A stretch of 64,000 nt of DNA, from positions 310,001 through 374,000 of the forward strand of contig NZ_VXLC01000004.1 in the NCBI RefSeq assembly GCF_008704205.1. Reading direction: 5' to 3'. The notes under the pieces are model-generated. The model saw only the letters and a list, made by a program, of their open reading frames with translations, did not search any database and was not told where the DNA came from. Origin of the DNA: Nocardia colli. GTDB lineage: Bacteria; Actinomycetota; Actinomycetes; Mycobacteriales; Mycobacteriaceae. A program made the translations under genes and the position numbers. Position 1 is the first letter of the stretch; the number at the start of each line of letters is the position of its first letter. Shown here in pieces: positions 25,356 through 36,200 of this stretch.

Positions 25356-26693
25356 TCAGCTCCTCCTGGTTTCGGTGTCTTCGGTGGATCGCGGGCCGAG
25401 CGACTGGGTGCCGAGCGCGGCCGCGGTGACCGCGCCGTCGGCGACCCGGATGCGCAGCTGGCTGCCCGCGGGCGCGTCCTCGATCGTGCGCACCACGTGC
25501 CGCTCGGGACCGGCGACGCGCTGCACGACAGCGTAGCCACGGGCGAGGGTGGCGGCCGGGCCCACCGCGGTCAGCTTCTCCCGCAGGTGCCTGGTCGCGG
25601 TGGCCTCCGTGCGGATGAACTGCTCCGCGCTGCGCCGGGTCGAGGCGCGCAGCCGTTCGATTTCCTCACGGCGACGGTCGATTTCGCGCAACGGATCGGC
25701 GAGCACGGGCCGCGAACGCAACTGGGTCAGCGCGCGGGTTTCCCGGTCGACCCAGCCGCGCAACGCGGCGGCGGCGCGGGCGCGCAGGTCGTGCACCCCG
25801 GCCAGCTCGGCGGCGGCATCGGGGACAACGCGTTTCGCGGCGTCGGTCGGGGTGGCGGCGCGCAGGTCGGCGACCAGATCGCTGAGCGGGTTGTCCGGCT
25901 CGTGGCCGATCGCGCTCACGATGGGAGTCGTCGCGGCGACGATGGCCCGGCACAGCGCCTCGTCGGAGAACGGCAGCAGATCCTCGACGCTGCCGCCGCC
26001 GCGGGCGAGCACGATCACCTCGACGGCCGGGTCGCGGTCGAGCTGGGCGAGCGCCTCCAGCATCTGCGGCACCGCGCTCGGTCCCTGCACCGCGGTGTTG
26101 CGGATCTCGAAACGTACTGCGGGCCAGCGATTCCGGGCCACGGTCAGCACGTCGCGCTCGGCGGCGCCGGCCCGGCCGGTGATCAGGCCGATGGTCTTGG
26201 GCAGGAACGGGATCGGCCGCTTGAGCCGCGGATCGAAGAGTCCCTCGGCGGCCAGCAGGGCCTTGAGCCGCTCGATCCTGGCGAGCAGTTCGCCGATGCC
26301 GACCGGGCGAATCTCGATGACGCGCAACGACAATGTGCCGCGGCCGGTGAAGAAGGACAGCTTGCCGTAGACCACGACCCGGCTGCCCTCTTGCAGCGGG
26401 ACCGGGGACTTGCGGATGAGGTCGGGATCGCAGGTCACCGACAGCGACATGTCCGCGGACGGGTCGCGCAGCACCAGGAACGCGGTGCGGGTGCCCGGGC
26501 GCAGGTTGATCTGGGTGATCTGGCCCTCGACCCAGATGCTGCCGAGCCGATCGATCCACTGCGCGACCTTGATCGCGACGGAGCGGACCGGATACGGCTG
26601 TTCGGCGGAGTTCGCCGGGGCGGCGGGTTGGGCTTGCTCGGGTTGGCCGGGGGCGGCCCGGCCAACCGTCGACGGAGTCCGGGGTTCGGTCAC
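25356..26693 (-). CDS. xseA: Exodeoxyribonuclease VII large subunit
   Basis: 445 residues. An N-terminal OB-fold ([31 protein letters not shown]) binds single-stranded DNA; the catalytic domain follows with [20 protein letters not shown] and [20 protein letters not shown]; a coiled-coil arm (residues about 275-390) binds XseB. The first 35 residues are a Pro/Ala-rich tail. GTG 26693 overlaps the upstream stop (GTGA). Works in DNA repair and mismatch correction. Confidence 0.95.
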   Translation of the reverse strand: MTEPRTPSTVGRAAPGQPEQAQPAAPANSAEQPYPVRSVAIKVAQWIDRLGSIWVEGQITQINLRPGTRTAFLVLRDPSADMSLSVTCDPDLIRKSPVPLQEGSRVVVYGKLSFFTGRGTLSLRVIEIRPVGIGELLARIERLKALLAAEGLFDPRLKRPIPFLPKTIGLITGRAGAAERDVLTVARNRWPAVRFEIRNTAVQGPSAVPQMLEALAQLDRDPAVEVIVLARGGGSVEDLLPFSDEALCRAIVAATTPIVSAIGHEPDNPLSDLVADLRAATPTDAAKRVVPDAAAELAGVHDLRARAAAALRGWVDRETRALTQLRSRPVLADPLREIDRRREEIERLRASTRRSAEQFIRTEATATRHLREKLTAVGPAATLARGYAVVQRVAGPERHVVRTIEDAPAGSQLRIRVADGAVTAAALGTQSLGPRSTEDTETRRS

Positions 26694-27322
26694 TGGGCCC
26701 GCACGGTGGCGATCCGATTCGTCAGCATGGTCACGAACGGTGCCCGGTCCTGGGTCTGCTGCTCGTAATCCAGCAGCGCCGTGAGGTCTTCGACGGTCAG
26801 CATGCGCAGGCGGGCACGCAGCTGCGCGAGAGTCATGTTGGCGTAGTCGTAGCGGGTGGCTACTTCCGGCTCGCTGATCGCCGGCGCGGGGTCCTCCGCG
26901 CGGACGATCTCCAGTTCCGGCTCAGCGGATTCCGGCTCGGCGACGAAGTCGACCGGGTGGCCGTTGCGCCCGGACGGGGTCTCCTGCGTGGTGAAGGGCG
27001 ATTCGGGTTCGTCGGCGGCGTACAGATCGAAGCGGCTGGTGCGCGCCGCGGTGCCGCTGAAGGATTGCTCGCTGTCGAGGTCCTCGTCGAAGGTGGCCCA
27101 CTCCGGCTGTTCCTCCGGAGCGTTGCCCAATCGATCGAAGACCGCGTCGCCCTTGAGCGCGAGACTGGTCACGAACTGCTGGACGTGCATGGTCGTCTGC
27201 AGCATCTGGCTGATGGCGGTGATCGGCAAATTCATTGCGGCCGTGGGTAGCCGGCGAGTTTCCTCAATGGCGTATACGGCGGCCCCGGCGGCTACCCGGG
27301 CCAGGAACGGTGGTCGAAACAT
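26690..27322 (-). CDS. Putative lipid-droplet-associated protein (Rv1109c-like)
   Basis: 210 residues, similar in length and position to M. tuberculosis Rv1109c. The first 65 residues ([19 protein letters not shown], then amphipathic [20 protein letters not shown]) are uncharged to amphipathic helices, as in phasin-like lipid-droplet proteins of Rhodococcus and Mycobacterium. A long acidic disordered middle (about 80-155) follows, then a C-terminal helical module [20 protein letters not shown]. The lipid-droplet label is from memory of family naming and is moderately sure. Stop overlaps the xseA start. Confidence 0.6.
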   Translation of the reverse strand: MFRPPFLARVAAGAAVYAIEETRRLPTAAMNLPITAISQMLQTTMHVQQFVTSLALKGDAVFDRLGNAPEEQPEWATFDEDLDSEQSFSGTAARTSRFDLYAADEPESPFTTQETPSGRNGHPVDFVAEPESAEPELEIVRAEDPAPAISEPEVATRYDYANMTLAQLRARLRMLTVEDLTALLDYEQQTQDRAPFVTMLTNRIATVRAQ

Positions 27323-27476
27323 GGTCCTAGCCTGCCCGAAATGGTGTGCTATGCAAAGGTCGGGGCTCACGGGAGTGATTCTGGCGCATGCGCGGGCGTG
27401 CACAGAGTACGCCTCGCCGCCGCGCGACGAGTTCGCCGGCGCAACGCCCGGACGGCACGGAGCCGGTGCACGCACG

Positions 27477-27482
27477 TAAGCT
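27477..27482 (+). promoter_or_regulatory. -10 box for leaderless ispH
   Basis: TAAGCT, 6 bases, then ATG 27489; no ribosome-binding site. Confidence 0.5.
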
Positions 27483-27488
27483 GTCGGC

Positions 27489-28502
27489 ATGTCCACGGCC
27501 ATACCCTTGAACGTCGGAATCGCCCGCTCAGCGGGTGCCGGAACCGCCGATACCCTCGGCGGCAAGCGGGTGCTGCTCGCGGAGCCGCGTGGGTATTGCG
27601 CCGGCGTGGACCGGGCGGTGGAAACCGTGGAGAAGACGCTGGAGAAGCACGGCGCGCCGATCTACGTCCGCAAGGAGATCGTGCACAACCGCCACGTCGT
27701 GGAAACCCTGCGTGAGCAGGGCGTCATCTTCGTCGACGAGACCGACGAGGTGCCCGAGGGCTCGGTCGTCGTGTTCTCCGCGCACGGCGTCTCACCGGCC
27801 GTGCATACCTCCGCCGCGGCGCGCAACCTGCACACCATCGACGCGACCTGCCCGCTGGTCACGAAGGTGCACCAGGAGGCCAAGCGCTTCGCCCGCGACG
27901 ACTACGACATCCTGCTGATCGGCCACGAGGGGCACGAAGAGGTCGAGGGCACGGCGGGCGAGGCGCCCGACCACGTGCAGCTCGTCGACGGCCCGGCCTC
28001 GGTGGACAAGGTCACCGTTCGCGACGAGTCGAAAGTGATTTGGCTCTCACAAACCACGCTCAGCGTCGACGAGACGATGGAGACGGTGCAGCGGCTGCGC
28101 GAGCGCTTCCCCAACCTGCAAGACCCGCCGAGTGACGACATCTGCTACGCCACCCAGAACCGTCAGGTCGCGGTCAAGGCGATGGCGCCCGAATGCGATC
28201 TGGTGATCGTCGTCGGCTCGCGCAACTCCTCGAACTCGGTCCGCCTGGTCGAGGTCGCCCTCAACGCCGGCGCCAAGGCCTCCTACCTGGTCGACTACGC
28301 CCGCGAGGTGGACCCCGCCTGGCTCACCGGCGTCCGCACGGTCGGCATCACCTCCGGCGCCTCGGTCCCCGAGATCCTGGTCCGCGGCGTCCTGGACATG
28401 CTCGAAGAGCACGGCTACGCCGACGTCCAGCCGGTCACCACCGCCAACGAAACCCTGGTCTTCGCCCTGCCCCGCGAACTGCGCACCACCCGCGCGCGCT
28501 GA
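27489..28502 (+). CDS. ispH: 4-hydroxy-3-methylbut-2-enyl diphosphate reductase
   Basis: Last step of the MEP isoprenoid pathway: reduces HMBPP to IPP and DMAPP using a [4Fe-4S] cluster. 337 residues. Cluster cysteines are C37 (EPRGYCAGV), C121 (IDATCPLV) and C219 ([11 protein letters not shown]). HNRHVVETL and [10 protein letters not shown] supply diphosphate-binding histidines. Matches lytB2 (Rv1110, 335 residues), including the divergent lipid-droplet-like gene. Supplies the prenyl precursors used by the Z-prenyl synthase at the start of the window. Confidence 0.97.
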   Translation: MSTAIPLNVGIARSAGAGTADTLGGKRVLLAEPRGYCAGVDRAVETVEKTLEKHGAPIYVRKEIVHNRHVVETLREQGVIFVDETDEVPEGSVVVFSAHGVSPAVHTSAAARNLHTIDATCPLVTKVHQEAKRFARDDYDILLIGHEGHEEVEGTAGEAPDHVQLVDGPASVDKVTVRDESKVIWLSQTTLSVDETMETVQRLRERFPNLQDPPSDDICYATQNRQVAVKAMAPECDLVIVVGSRNSSNSVRLVEVALNAGAKASYLVDYAREVDPAWLTGVRTVGITSGASVPEILVRGVLDMLEEHGYADVQPVTTANETLVFALPRELRTTRAR

Positions 28503-29536
28503 ACCGGCGCGGCCCAGCCGCACCCCCGCGCACCCTTCACACCCCCGCGCACGAATCAGCAAGCAATTCCGCGCGCGTCGAGACAACCCGTGCGCGGCGA
28601 GCGATCTCTGGTGGTCGTGGGATTGGGGTCGCTTCGCAGGTCTTTTCGACCACCTGACCGCCACTGACCGGCTCTTGTCGTGTCGGAAGTGTTTGTGACG
28701 CAACCACAGCCAGATGACCAGGCTGGAACTCGACGCTGCGTGAGTGACGGCGGAGGTAAGCCGGGTACGGCAGGCGGCGTGCCCAGCATTACTCACGGGA
28801 AAGCGTGGACAGGTCTTCAGCTTCACTGGCGAGTGCACAGGGGAAGGGCTGGGAAGTAGTCACCGGACAGGTGCGTTTCCCTCAGGGTTTCGGGGTGTCC
28901 TGGTTTCGGTGTGCGCACTCGAAGACGTCCCGGTGCGGGCGGTCCGCGGTGTTTGTGGCCTGGCTGAGGGGATGCCCGGGTAGTGCTGGGCGCGTGAGGT
29001 GGGGTCCCCGGCCTGCTCTCCCGCGGCTTGGGTGGGCGAGGCGAGTGTTGTCGACGGGGGGACTGGCTGTGGTGCTGTTCTCGAGATGGCCTGAATCGAG
29101 TCGAGTCAAAAGGTGGCTCGCGAAGATCAGCTAGCGACCATATGACTCGCCTCGATTGCTGCTGAACCTTTACCTGCCTCGATTGCGGCTCAGGACTGCT
29201 CCCATCGGTTTCCGACGCCGCGTGCGCGGCCGCCCTCACCGCCGCGGCCCATCACTGGGGTCGGTGTGGTGGCTGGCCGTTGTGGTCGATGTCGTGGCCT
29301 ACCGCTGCAGCCGATGCGGCGGTCTAATGCTGCGACTCGAGGCCGCGACCTAACGCCGCGGACTGCGGCAGCTCGATGAGCGGGTGATGCGGTTCGTCAA
29401 CGCTGTCGGCATGGGCTAGGAACGCTGTCATGCCTCGCACTCGTGCCGCAGTTGCCGATGCTCGCCGACGCGTTGAAACCGTCGATCGAGCACTGGCGGA
29501 CGATGCCGTTCGCCAGCGGTCTGCGCGACTGACGAC
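28503..29536. other. About 1 kb without a convincing gene
   Basis: Frames here are short, arginine/proline-rich or interrupted, and none has a good start. A CxxC-like fragment (VVAYRCSRCGGL) before 29352 and a frame reading LPMLADALKPSIEHWRT before 29530 might be remnants of decayed genes. The only ordered structure seen is the folded element at 28739-28797. I see no tRNA, tmRNA, RNase P or SRP RNA signature. Confidence 0.4.
28739..28797 (+). ncRNA. Candidate structured RNA element
   Basis: CGTGAGT (28739-28745) pairs exactly with ACTCACG (28791-28797). Inside, GGGTACG (28763-28769) pairs with CGTGCCC (28778-28784) with one G-U pair. The enclosed segment is purine-rich. It may be part of a noncoding RNA in this gene-free stretch; strand is not certain. 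Confidence 0.25.
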
Positions 29537-30412
29537 CTACAGGTTTTCCGGCCGGCGGCGGTCGGTGCGGCTCGAATCGCGTTCGCGGTAGCGGACATTG
29601 GGCTGGGGGTGCGGGGGCGGCAGGTCGCCGCGGCGGCGTGGGGGAGCACCACGGGGCGGTTCGTTTTCGGCGCGCGGCGCGGCCGCGGCGGGGCGGGCGC
29701 CGGTGCGCGGGCCCGGGCGGCCTTCGCGCGGGCGGGCCGGGGTGGCCACGCGCGGCGGGGCGTCGGCGACCGGGGTGGCGGCGCGGCGAGACAGGCGCGG
29801 GGTGTCTTCGATGTCGTCGAGATCGTCCGGGTCGGGCTTGGGGCGGCGGGTGCGGCGCTTGGCCGAGTCGGCGAGCCCGGCGGCGCCAGACGCCCGGCCG
29901 GTGCGCGGGCGCTTGGCCGCGGTCCGGCCCCAGCTCTCGCCGCGCTTGGCCTCGGTGCCCCGATCGGCCGGCTCGCCGCGGCGCTGCATCAGGATGCGCG
30001 CCCCGCCGATCAGCAGCACCAGCGCGGTGGCGAGGAACATGGTGGGGAACCGCTCGACCAGCGGCACCGCCAGCTTCAGCAGGACCTCGGTGATCGAGGT
30101 CATGGCCACGGCGGTAAGCACCTTGTAGGCCAGCGGCACCGCGATGAACAGCAGCAGCGGTGGCAGCACCATGGTGGTGAACAGCCCGCGATAGCGGACC
30201 GTCAGTACGGCTGCGACACAACCGACGACGTATAGCGCGGCGAAGGTACCGGTCAGATCGGTACTGTCGCCGTTCGCATCGATCAAGAAACCCAGAAACG
30301 TGCAGGCAACCGCGATCAGGACTGCCGCGCCCACCGGGATTCCCGGGACCGTCGGCAGTATCGAGCGTTGCGGCGCGGGCACCCGGGTTCGCACACGTTG
30401 GGAAGCAGCCAC
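29537..30412 (-). CDS. DUF6542-type membrane protein with long basic tail
   Basis: 291 residues from GTG 30412. Four hydrophobic segments lie between about residues 20 and 140 (PVGAAVLIAVACTFLGFLID, FAALYVVGCVAAVLTV, MVLPPLLLFIAVPLAYKVL, MFLATALVLLIGGARIL). A tail of about 150 residues rich in Arg, Pro and Ala follows and is probably disordered and cytoplasmic. It lies between ispH and ychF in M. tuberculosis as Rv1111c, and follows ispH here. Function unknown. Confidence 0.72.
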   Translation of the reverse strand: MAASQRVRTRVPAPQRSILPTVPGIPVGAAVLIAVACTFLGFLIDANGDSTDLTGTFAALYVVGCVAAVLTVRYRGLFTTMVLPPLLLFIAVPLAYKVLTAVAMTSITEVLLKLAVPLVERFPTMFLATALVLLIGGARILMQRRGEPADRGTEAKRGESWGRTAAKRPRTGRASGAAGLADSAKRRTRRPKPDPDDLDDIEDTPRLSRRAATPVADAPPRVATPARPREGRPGPRTGARPAAAAPRAENEPPRGAPPRRRGDLPPPHPQPNVRYRERDSSRTDRRRPENL

Positions 30413-30470
30413 ATTATGAACACTAACCTTCGCCGCCTCGGACGGCGTTATGGCACGGCGGTTGTCCCGG

Positions 30471-31628
30471 CTAATCGTCGGCGTCGGCGAAGCCCACCGC
30501 GCGTGGCCACGAATCAACCCGCTGGATGGCCGGCACCTCCTGTTCTGCTATTTCCAGGTCGTGCAGTTTGCGCGCGGTGACCATGACCCGCGATTCCACC
30601 GACGCGACGGTGTAGTTGAACGCGTCGACCGCCTTGCCGAGTTGCGCGCCGAGCCGGTCCAGATGCCTGCCGGTCATGCCGAGTCGCGCGTACAACTCCT
30701 TACCCAATTGCTGCACGGTCGCCATATCCCGGGACAGCGCCTCCTGCCGCCAGCCGAACGCGACCGTGCGCAGCAACGCGATCAGTGTGGTCGGCGTCGC
30801 GAGGATCACGTTCCGGCCGAACGCGTATTCCAGCAGCCCCGAGTCCGTGGTCAGCGCCGCGTCCAGGAATGGATCGCCGGGCACGAACAGCACCACGAAT
30901 TCCGGCGCGGGATCGAACGCGGCCCAGTACGCCTTGTCCGCCAGTTGGTCGATGTGCCCGCGCAGATGTTTCGCGTGCCTGGTCAGGTGCTCGGCGCGCA
31001 TGTCCGGATCGTCGACCATGCTGGCGTCCAGATAGGCACTGAACGGCACCTTGGCGTCGACCACGATGTGCCTGCCGCCGGACAGGTTCACCACCAGGTC
31101 GGGACGGACATTGCCGGTCCGGTCGCCATCGCCGTCCCCGCGGGCCGCGCGAGTCACCTGAGTATCGAAGTCGACATGCCTGGTCATTCCGGCCAGCTCG
31201 ACCACCCGCTCCAACTGGATCTCGCCCCACCGCCCGCGCACCTGCGGCGCGCGCAACGCCGCGACCAGCTGACTCGTCTGGCTGGTGAGCTGTAGCGAGG
31301 TGCGCTGCATCCCCGCGACCTGCTCGCGCAGGCTCGAATACGCGTTGATCCGATGATGTTCGACCTGCTGGATGTGCTGGTTCAGCGCGCCGACCGCATC
31401 GCGCAGCGGGTCGACCATCGCGCCGATCGCGTGCGAATGCCTGCGCGCCGCATCCTCGTTCGCCGCGGTGAGCGACTGCCGCAACAGGTGCTCGTTGTCC
31501 GTGGCCGCCGCGAGTCTCGCCTCCGCCTGTGCCGCCCGCTGCCCCGCGCGCGCGGCATGGCCGAGCCAGCCGAGCCCTACCCCGGCGGCGAACACCAGCA
31601 TCAGTGCGACGAGCATCGGTGCGGTCAT
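30471..31628 (-). CDS. rmuC: DNA recombination protein RmuC
   Basis: 385 residues. An N-terminal transmembrane helix (MLVALMLVFAAGVGLGWLGH) is followed by a coiled coil (about 25-125) and the RmuC domain: RAPQVRGRWGEIQLERVVELAGM, RPDLVVNLSGGRHIVVDAKVPF with the PD-(D/E)XK-like D...D-x-K residues, and FVVLFVPGDPFLDAAL. RmuC limits inversions at short inverted repeats in E. coli, probably as a nuclease. ATG 31628 is chosen because it starts the membrane helix. Near sbcCD, another repair unit. Confidence 0.93.
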   Translation of the reverse strand: MTAPMLVALMLVFAAGVGLGWLGHAARAGQRAAQAEARLAAATDNEHLLRQSLTAANEDAARRHSHAIGAMVDPLRDAVGALNQHIQQVEHHRINAYSSLREQVAGMQRTSLQLTSQTSQLVAALRAPQVRGRWGEIQLERVVELAGMTRHVDFDTQVTRAARGDGDGDRTGNVRPDLVVNLSGGRHIVVDAKVPFSAYLDASMVDDPDMRAEHLTRHAKHLRGHIDQLADKAYWAAFDPAPEFVVLFVPGDPFLDAALTTDSGLLEYAFGRNVILATPTTLIALLRTVAFGWRQEALSRDMATVQQLGKELYARLGMTGRHLDRLGAQLGKAVDAFNYTVASVESRVMVTARKLHDLEIAEQEVPAIQRVDSWPRAVGFADADD

Positions 31629-32020
31629 AGCGCCGATAGTGCCGCACACCACCGACAAGAACGCGCCGGTCGGCAATTACGCAGCGCCGTGTCGGCAAAC
31701 ACAACGGTCAAGCCATACATACGCGGCGGCGCGGCGCGGTCGGTCATGACGTGGCAACCGAATTCGTGACGCGCGTCGCTCAGCAGTCATGGATCAGGCC
31801 GCGCGCGATCCACCTCGTGGGATGGCTCGGCGTCGAAAACCGCACTCGCGGTTGGGCTGTGCGGCAGAAGATCGAACGAACACACGGGGGCCACACCGTG
31901 CGCGCACCCGCCGCGAAATAGCCATCGGAGTGCCGGACGAATCACCGCTGACACGCCGCACGAGCGGGCGGCTATCCGACACGAGGGGTTCGGCAATTGA
32001 ATTGTGTCGGTGCGGTGGCC
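31629..32020. other. Intergenic stretch between divergent rmuC and sbcD
   Basis: About 390 bases. Frames in this stretch are arginine-rich or lack starts and ribosome sites. I see nothing definite beyond the sbcD -10 box at its right end. Confidence 0.4.
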
Positions 32021-32026
32021 TACGGT
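32021..32026 (+). promoter_or_regulatory. -10 box for leaderless sbcD
   Basis: TACGGT, 7 bases, then ATG 32034; no ribosome-binding site. Confidence 0.45.
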
Positions 32027-32033
32027 TTCGCGG

Positions 32034-33209
32034 ATGCGGATGCTGCACACCTCGGACTGGCACATCGGGCGCACGTTCCACGGGGTCGATCTGCTTGCCG
32101 ACCAGGCGCGTTCACTGACCGCGATCGCGGAGCTGGTGGCTGCGGAGTCGGTCGACGTGGTGGTGCTGCCCGGCGACGTGTACGACCGGTCCATCCCGAG
32201 CGCGGACGCGATCGCGGTGTGCAACCGCGGTTTCGAGGCCATCCGCGCGGCCGGCGCCCGCATCGTCGCCACCTCGGGCAACCACGATTCGCCCGCGCGC
32301 CTCGGCGCCGGCGCGAGCTTCGCGGCGGCGGGCGGGCTGTATCTGCGCACCACCGTCGCCGAGGCCGACCGGCCGGTTCTGCTCGACGACGAGCACGGCC
32401 CCGTCGCCTTCTACGGCATCCCGTACCTGGAACCCGACATCACCCGCGCGGAACTCGGTGTGCCGCAGGCCCGTTCGCACGCCGACATCCTGGACGCGGC
32501 GATGGCGCGGATCCGCGCCGACATCGCGCAGCGCGACAAGATCCGCACCGTGGTGCTCGCGCACGCCTTCGTCGTCGGCGGTGAGGCGACCGGTTCGGAA
32601 CGCTCGATCTCGGTCGGCGGCGTGGAGACCGTGCCGATGTCGGCCTTCGACGGCATCGACTACGTCGCCCTCGGCCACCTGCATTCCCCGCAGACGCTGT
32701 CGGAATCCGTGCGCTATTGCGGTTCCCCGCTGCCGTATTCGTTCGCGGAGAGCTCGCACCGTAAAGCGGTGTGGCTCATCGAACTCGACGCCACCGGACT
32801 GCATTCGGTCGAGCGCCGCGACCTACCTGTGGTCCGTGGGCTGACCAAGCTCACCGGGACCCTCGACGACCTGCTCAACGACGCGGGCCACGCGCCTGCC
32901 GAGGAGCACTACGTCTCTGCCGTGCTCACCGACTCGACCCGTCCCGTCGACGCCATGCGCAAGCTGCGCGAACGGTTCCCGCACGCGGTGCACGTCGAGT
33001 GGGTGCGCCCGGAGGGCAACCCGGAGCTGCGCTACCGTGAACGGGTGCACGGCCGCCGCGACACCGAAGTAGCGCAGAGCTTCCTCACCGACGTCCGCGG
33101 GGAGCCCAGCAAGGGCGAAATGGCCTGGCTGGAGCGCGCACTCGCCGCCGCCGTCGCGGAACCGGACCACGTGCTGACCGCCGACTCGGCCGCGGAACTC
33201 TCGGCGTGA
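32034..33209 (+). CDS. sbcD: SbcD exonuclease subunit (Mre11-like)
   Basis: 391 residues. Calcineurin-like metallophosphoesterase motifs: HTSDWHIGRTF (D8, H10), LPGDVYDRS, ATSGNHDSPARL (GNHD), VLAHAFVVGG and ALGHLHSPQ. These bind two Mn ions and cut DNA ends and hairpins together with SbcC. The C-terminal part (PVVRGLTKLTGTLDDLL) is the capping domain. ATG 32034 (MRMLHTSDW) is chosen by family and by the TACGGT box. Forms an operon with sbcC 67 bases downstream. Confidence 0.95.
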   Translation: MRMLHTSDWHIGRTFHGVDLLADQARSLTAIAELVAAESVDVVVLPGDVYDRSIPSADAIAVCNRGFEAIRAAGARIVATSGNHDSPARLGAGASFAAAGGLYLRTTVAEADRPVLLDDEHGPVAFYGIPYLEPDITRAELGVPQARSHADILDAAMARIRADIAQRDKIRTVVLAHAFVVGGEATGSERSISVGGVETVPMSAFDGIDYVALGHLHSPQTLSESVRYCGSPLPYSFAESSHRKAVWLIELDATGLHSVERRDLPVVRGLTKLTGTLDDLLNDAGHAPAEEHYVSAVLTDSTRPVDAMRKLRERFPHAVHVEWVRPEGNPELRYRERVHGRRDTEVAQSFLTDVRGEPSKGEMAWLERALAAAVAEPDHVLTADSAAELSA

Positions 33210-33276
33210 GCGCGCGGCCCGCCGCTCGCCCCGTGCTGCCGAGCAGCCTGCGCATCGCCCGCGGTGGTGCGGCTGC

Positions 33277-36200
33277 ATGAGGCTGCACCGGCTGGAGATG
33301 ACCGCGTTCGGCCCGTTCGCCGAGACCACGGTCGTCGACTTCGACGCGCTCGGCGCCGACGGGCTGTTCCTGCTGCACGGTCAGACCGGCGCGGGCAAAA
33401 CCACCGTGCTCGACGCGATCGCGTTCGCCCTCTATGGCCGGGTTCCCGGCGCGCGCGGCGAAAGCAAGCGCCTGCACTCCGATCACGCGGCGGAACAGAC
33501 TCCGCCACAGGTGACCCTGGAGGCCACCCTCGGCGGACGGCGGGTGCGGCTGACCCGCATCCCCGAATTCGAACGCCCGAAGCTACGCGGTACCGGCATG
33601 CGCACCGACCCCGCCAAGGCGACGCTGGCCTGGCTGGACGGGCGCGGTGAAAACCTGTCCCGCATACCCGATATCGGCGACGAGATCATCCGATTGCTCG
33701 GCATGAGCGCCGACCAGTTCTTCCAGGTGGTGCTGCTGCCGCAGGGCGACTTCGCCCGATTCCTGCGGGCGGACAACGAAGATCGGGAGAAGCTGCTCGA
33801 AAAGCTCTTCGACACCGAACGATTCGGCAGCGCCGAACAGTGGCTCGCGGATAAGCGCCGCGCCTCCACCGCCGACCTCGACTCCCGCAAGCAGGGCATC
33901 GACCGGCTGATCGCGCAGGTCGGCGTCGCCGCAGGCACGGGCGCGGCCGAGACCCTCGGCCCGCTGGAAGCGGTCAGCTGGTCGCAGGAACTACTCGCCA
34001 CCGCGCGCACCGATCTGACCACCGCGGCAACGGAAGCCGAACGCCGCCAACAAGAATCGGGACGGGTACGCGCGCTCGCCGAGGAACAACGCCGCCTGCA
34101 CGAACTCCGCCGCCGAATGGCAACCGCCCGCAAGCAACTCGACGACTACACCGCAACCACAGATCACCGCACCGCACTGCACGACGAACTAGAACTGGCC
34201 CGCCGCGCCGAACCGGTCGCCGCCGCCATCGATGAAGCCCGCGAGGCCGTCATGCAGATGCGCCGCCGCGATGCCGAAACACTCAGCGCCAGCCACACAT
34301 TGGCCGCCCGCCTGCTCGAGCCCGCCGGCGCCGACCTCAACGGCGTCGAGCTGGTCCAACTCGAGCACGAGTACGAAGATGCCGCCCCCGAGCCGAGCGA
34401 CGAAGCCGAGGACCCCTCCGACACCGAACGACAAGATACCCAGCGCCTCCGTGCGAATCACCCTGGTACCGGGTCGAATCGAGCGGTGGCGGCCAGCGAG
34501 GACGACACTGAGCGCCCGGTACCCGTGGATCACGTCGGCGCCGAGTCGAATCGCACAGGTAAGGCCGGCGGGATCGATGCCGGGCGGCGATCTGTCCGAC
34601 CGCTACGTGGGGATCGTCGTGGTGCCGAGGCGAATCGGTCGGGGGCGCGGTCTGCGGAACCGGCGACTATCCGGGACGACGCCGATATCGATGCGGCGAT
34701 TCGGCGGTGGAGTGCGCAGATCGGTGGGCTGGACGAGGTGCGGGCCGATGCGACGGCGGCTACTCGGCTCAACCGGGAGCTGGCGGGGCTGCGCGACGAA
34801 GATGCGGCTCTCAACACCCAGGTGACCAAGCTGACCCGGCTGCGTGAACAACTGCCGGGCTCGCTGGCCACCCTCGAAGTCCGCCTGCGCGAGGCGACCA
34901 ACGCGGCCGCCACGCTGCCGACCCTGACGGCCGAATGCGAGCGTCTCCAGACTGCCGCCGCCGCTGCGGTCGAACTCGCTTCCCGCAAAACGGGTTTGGA
35001 TCATGCCCGGGTCGAGTTCGAGTCGGCGCGCGCCGCGCACAACGACGCCAAGGAGCGCGTCCTCGATCTGCGCGAGCGCAGGCTGGCGGGCATGGCCGCC
35101 GAATTGGCCGCCGAGCTCGCCGACGGCCAGCCGTGCACGGTGTGCGGCTCGGCCGACCACCCCGCGCCCGCCCGTCCGGCCGCCACCGCCGTGTCCAAGG
35201 ACGCCGAAGAGTCCGCGATGACGGCCGAACGCGCCGCCGAGGATGCGCGTGACCGCGTGCAGGCCCGAATCACCACACTGGAGCGCGAGATCGAAGCGCT
35301 CATTGCCCGCGGCGGCGACGCCGACCGGGTCGAACTGGCCGCCGCCCTGCGCGCCGCCACCGACCGCTACGAAGACACCGCCGAACTCGCCGCCCTCACC
35401 GACGGCCTGACCGCCGAACTCACCCGCCTGCGCACCGACGAGTCCCGCCTGCACGACGAACTCCGCGAATCCGATTCGCGCCGAAGCACAGTCGCCGCCA
35501 ACGTAGCCACCGCCACCACCCGCCTCGCCGAACTCAACGACCGCCTCCGCGCCGCAGCGGGCAACGACGAGACCATCGAACGCCGCTACGCCCGCCTCAC
35601 CGCCCTCGTAGCCGACGCCACCACCCTGCGCGAAGCCCGCGCCGACGCCGCGGCCGCCCGCGAACAGGTAGCCGTCATCGCCGACCGCGTCGAAAACCTC
35701 GCCCGCGCCGCAGGTTTCATCCCCGAAGGCGAATTCGGCCGGCAGCGAACCGAGACAGCGACGACCGGTGCACAGGTGTCGCACAATGCCGCAGGTGCCG
35801 CAAACGCCGAATCGAGCGATCCGGCCTCGGCGCACGCAGACGGCGCAGCCACAGCGACCGCCGACAATGCGGCTACAGCGACTGCCGACCATTCAGCCTC
35901 GGCGCACGCCGACGACTCGGCGACGGAACGTGCATCACGCGCAGCCATGGTCGAGACAGCCCAAGACGTTGTTGCTCGGCTCACCGCCTACGCGCGTGTG
36001 GTCACTGCGGCGAGCCGTACCGCACAACGCCAGGCGGAGATCGAAGCCGAACTCACCAATGCGGACCGTGCGCGTGCGCACGCGGAAGCTGTTCTCGCAG
36101 AACCGGAAATCCAAGCTGCTGCCTCGCTCGAACCCGGCGATCTGACCGAACTCGAGTCCGCAGTCGCAGCCGCACAGACGCAACTGAACACCGCCGTAGC

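Noticed and set aside
28823..29239. 138-codon minus-strand frame in the gene-free stretch
   Set aside because: Pro/Arg/Ser-rich, no ribosome site, no motif.
28503..29536. RNase P, tmRNA, SRP RNA or tRNA in the 1-kb gap
   Set aside because: None of the conserved core sequences could be found.
31787..32353. 188-codon minus-strand frame upstream of and overlapping sbcD
   Set aside because: Overlaps the conserved Mre11 motifs and lacks a start signal.
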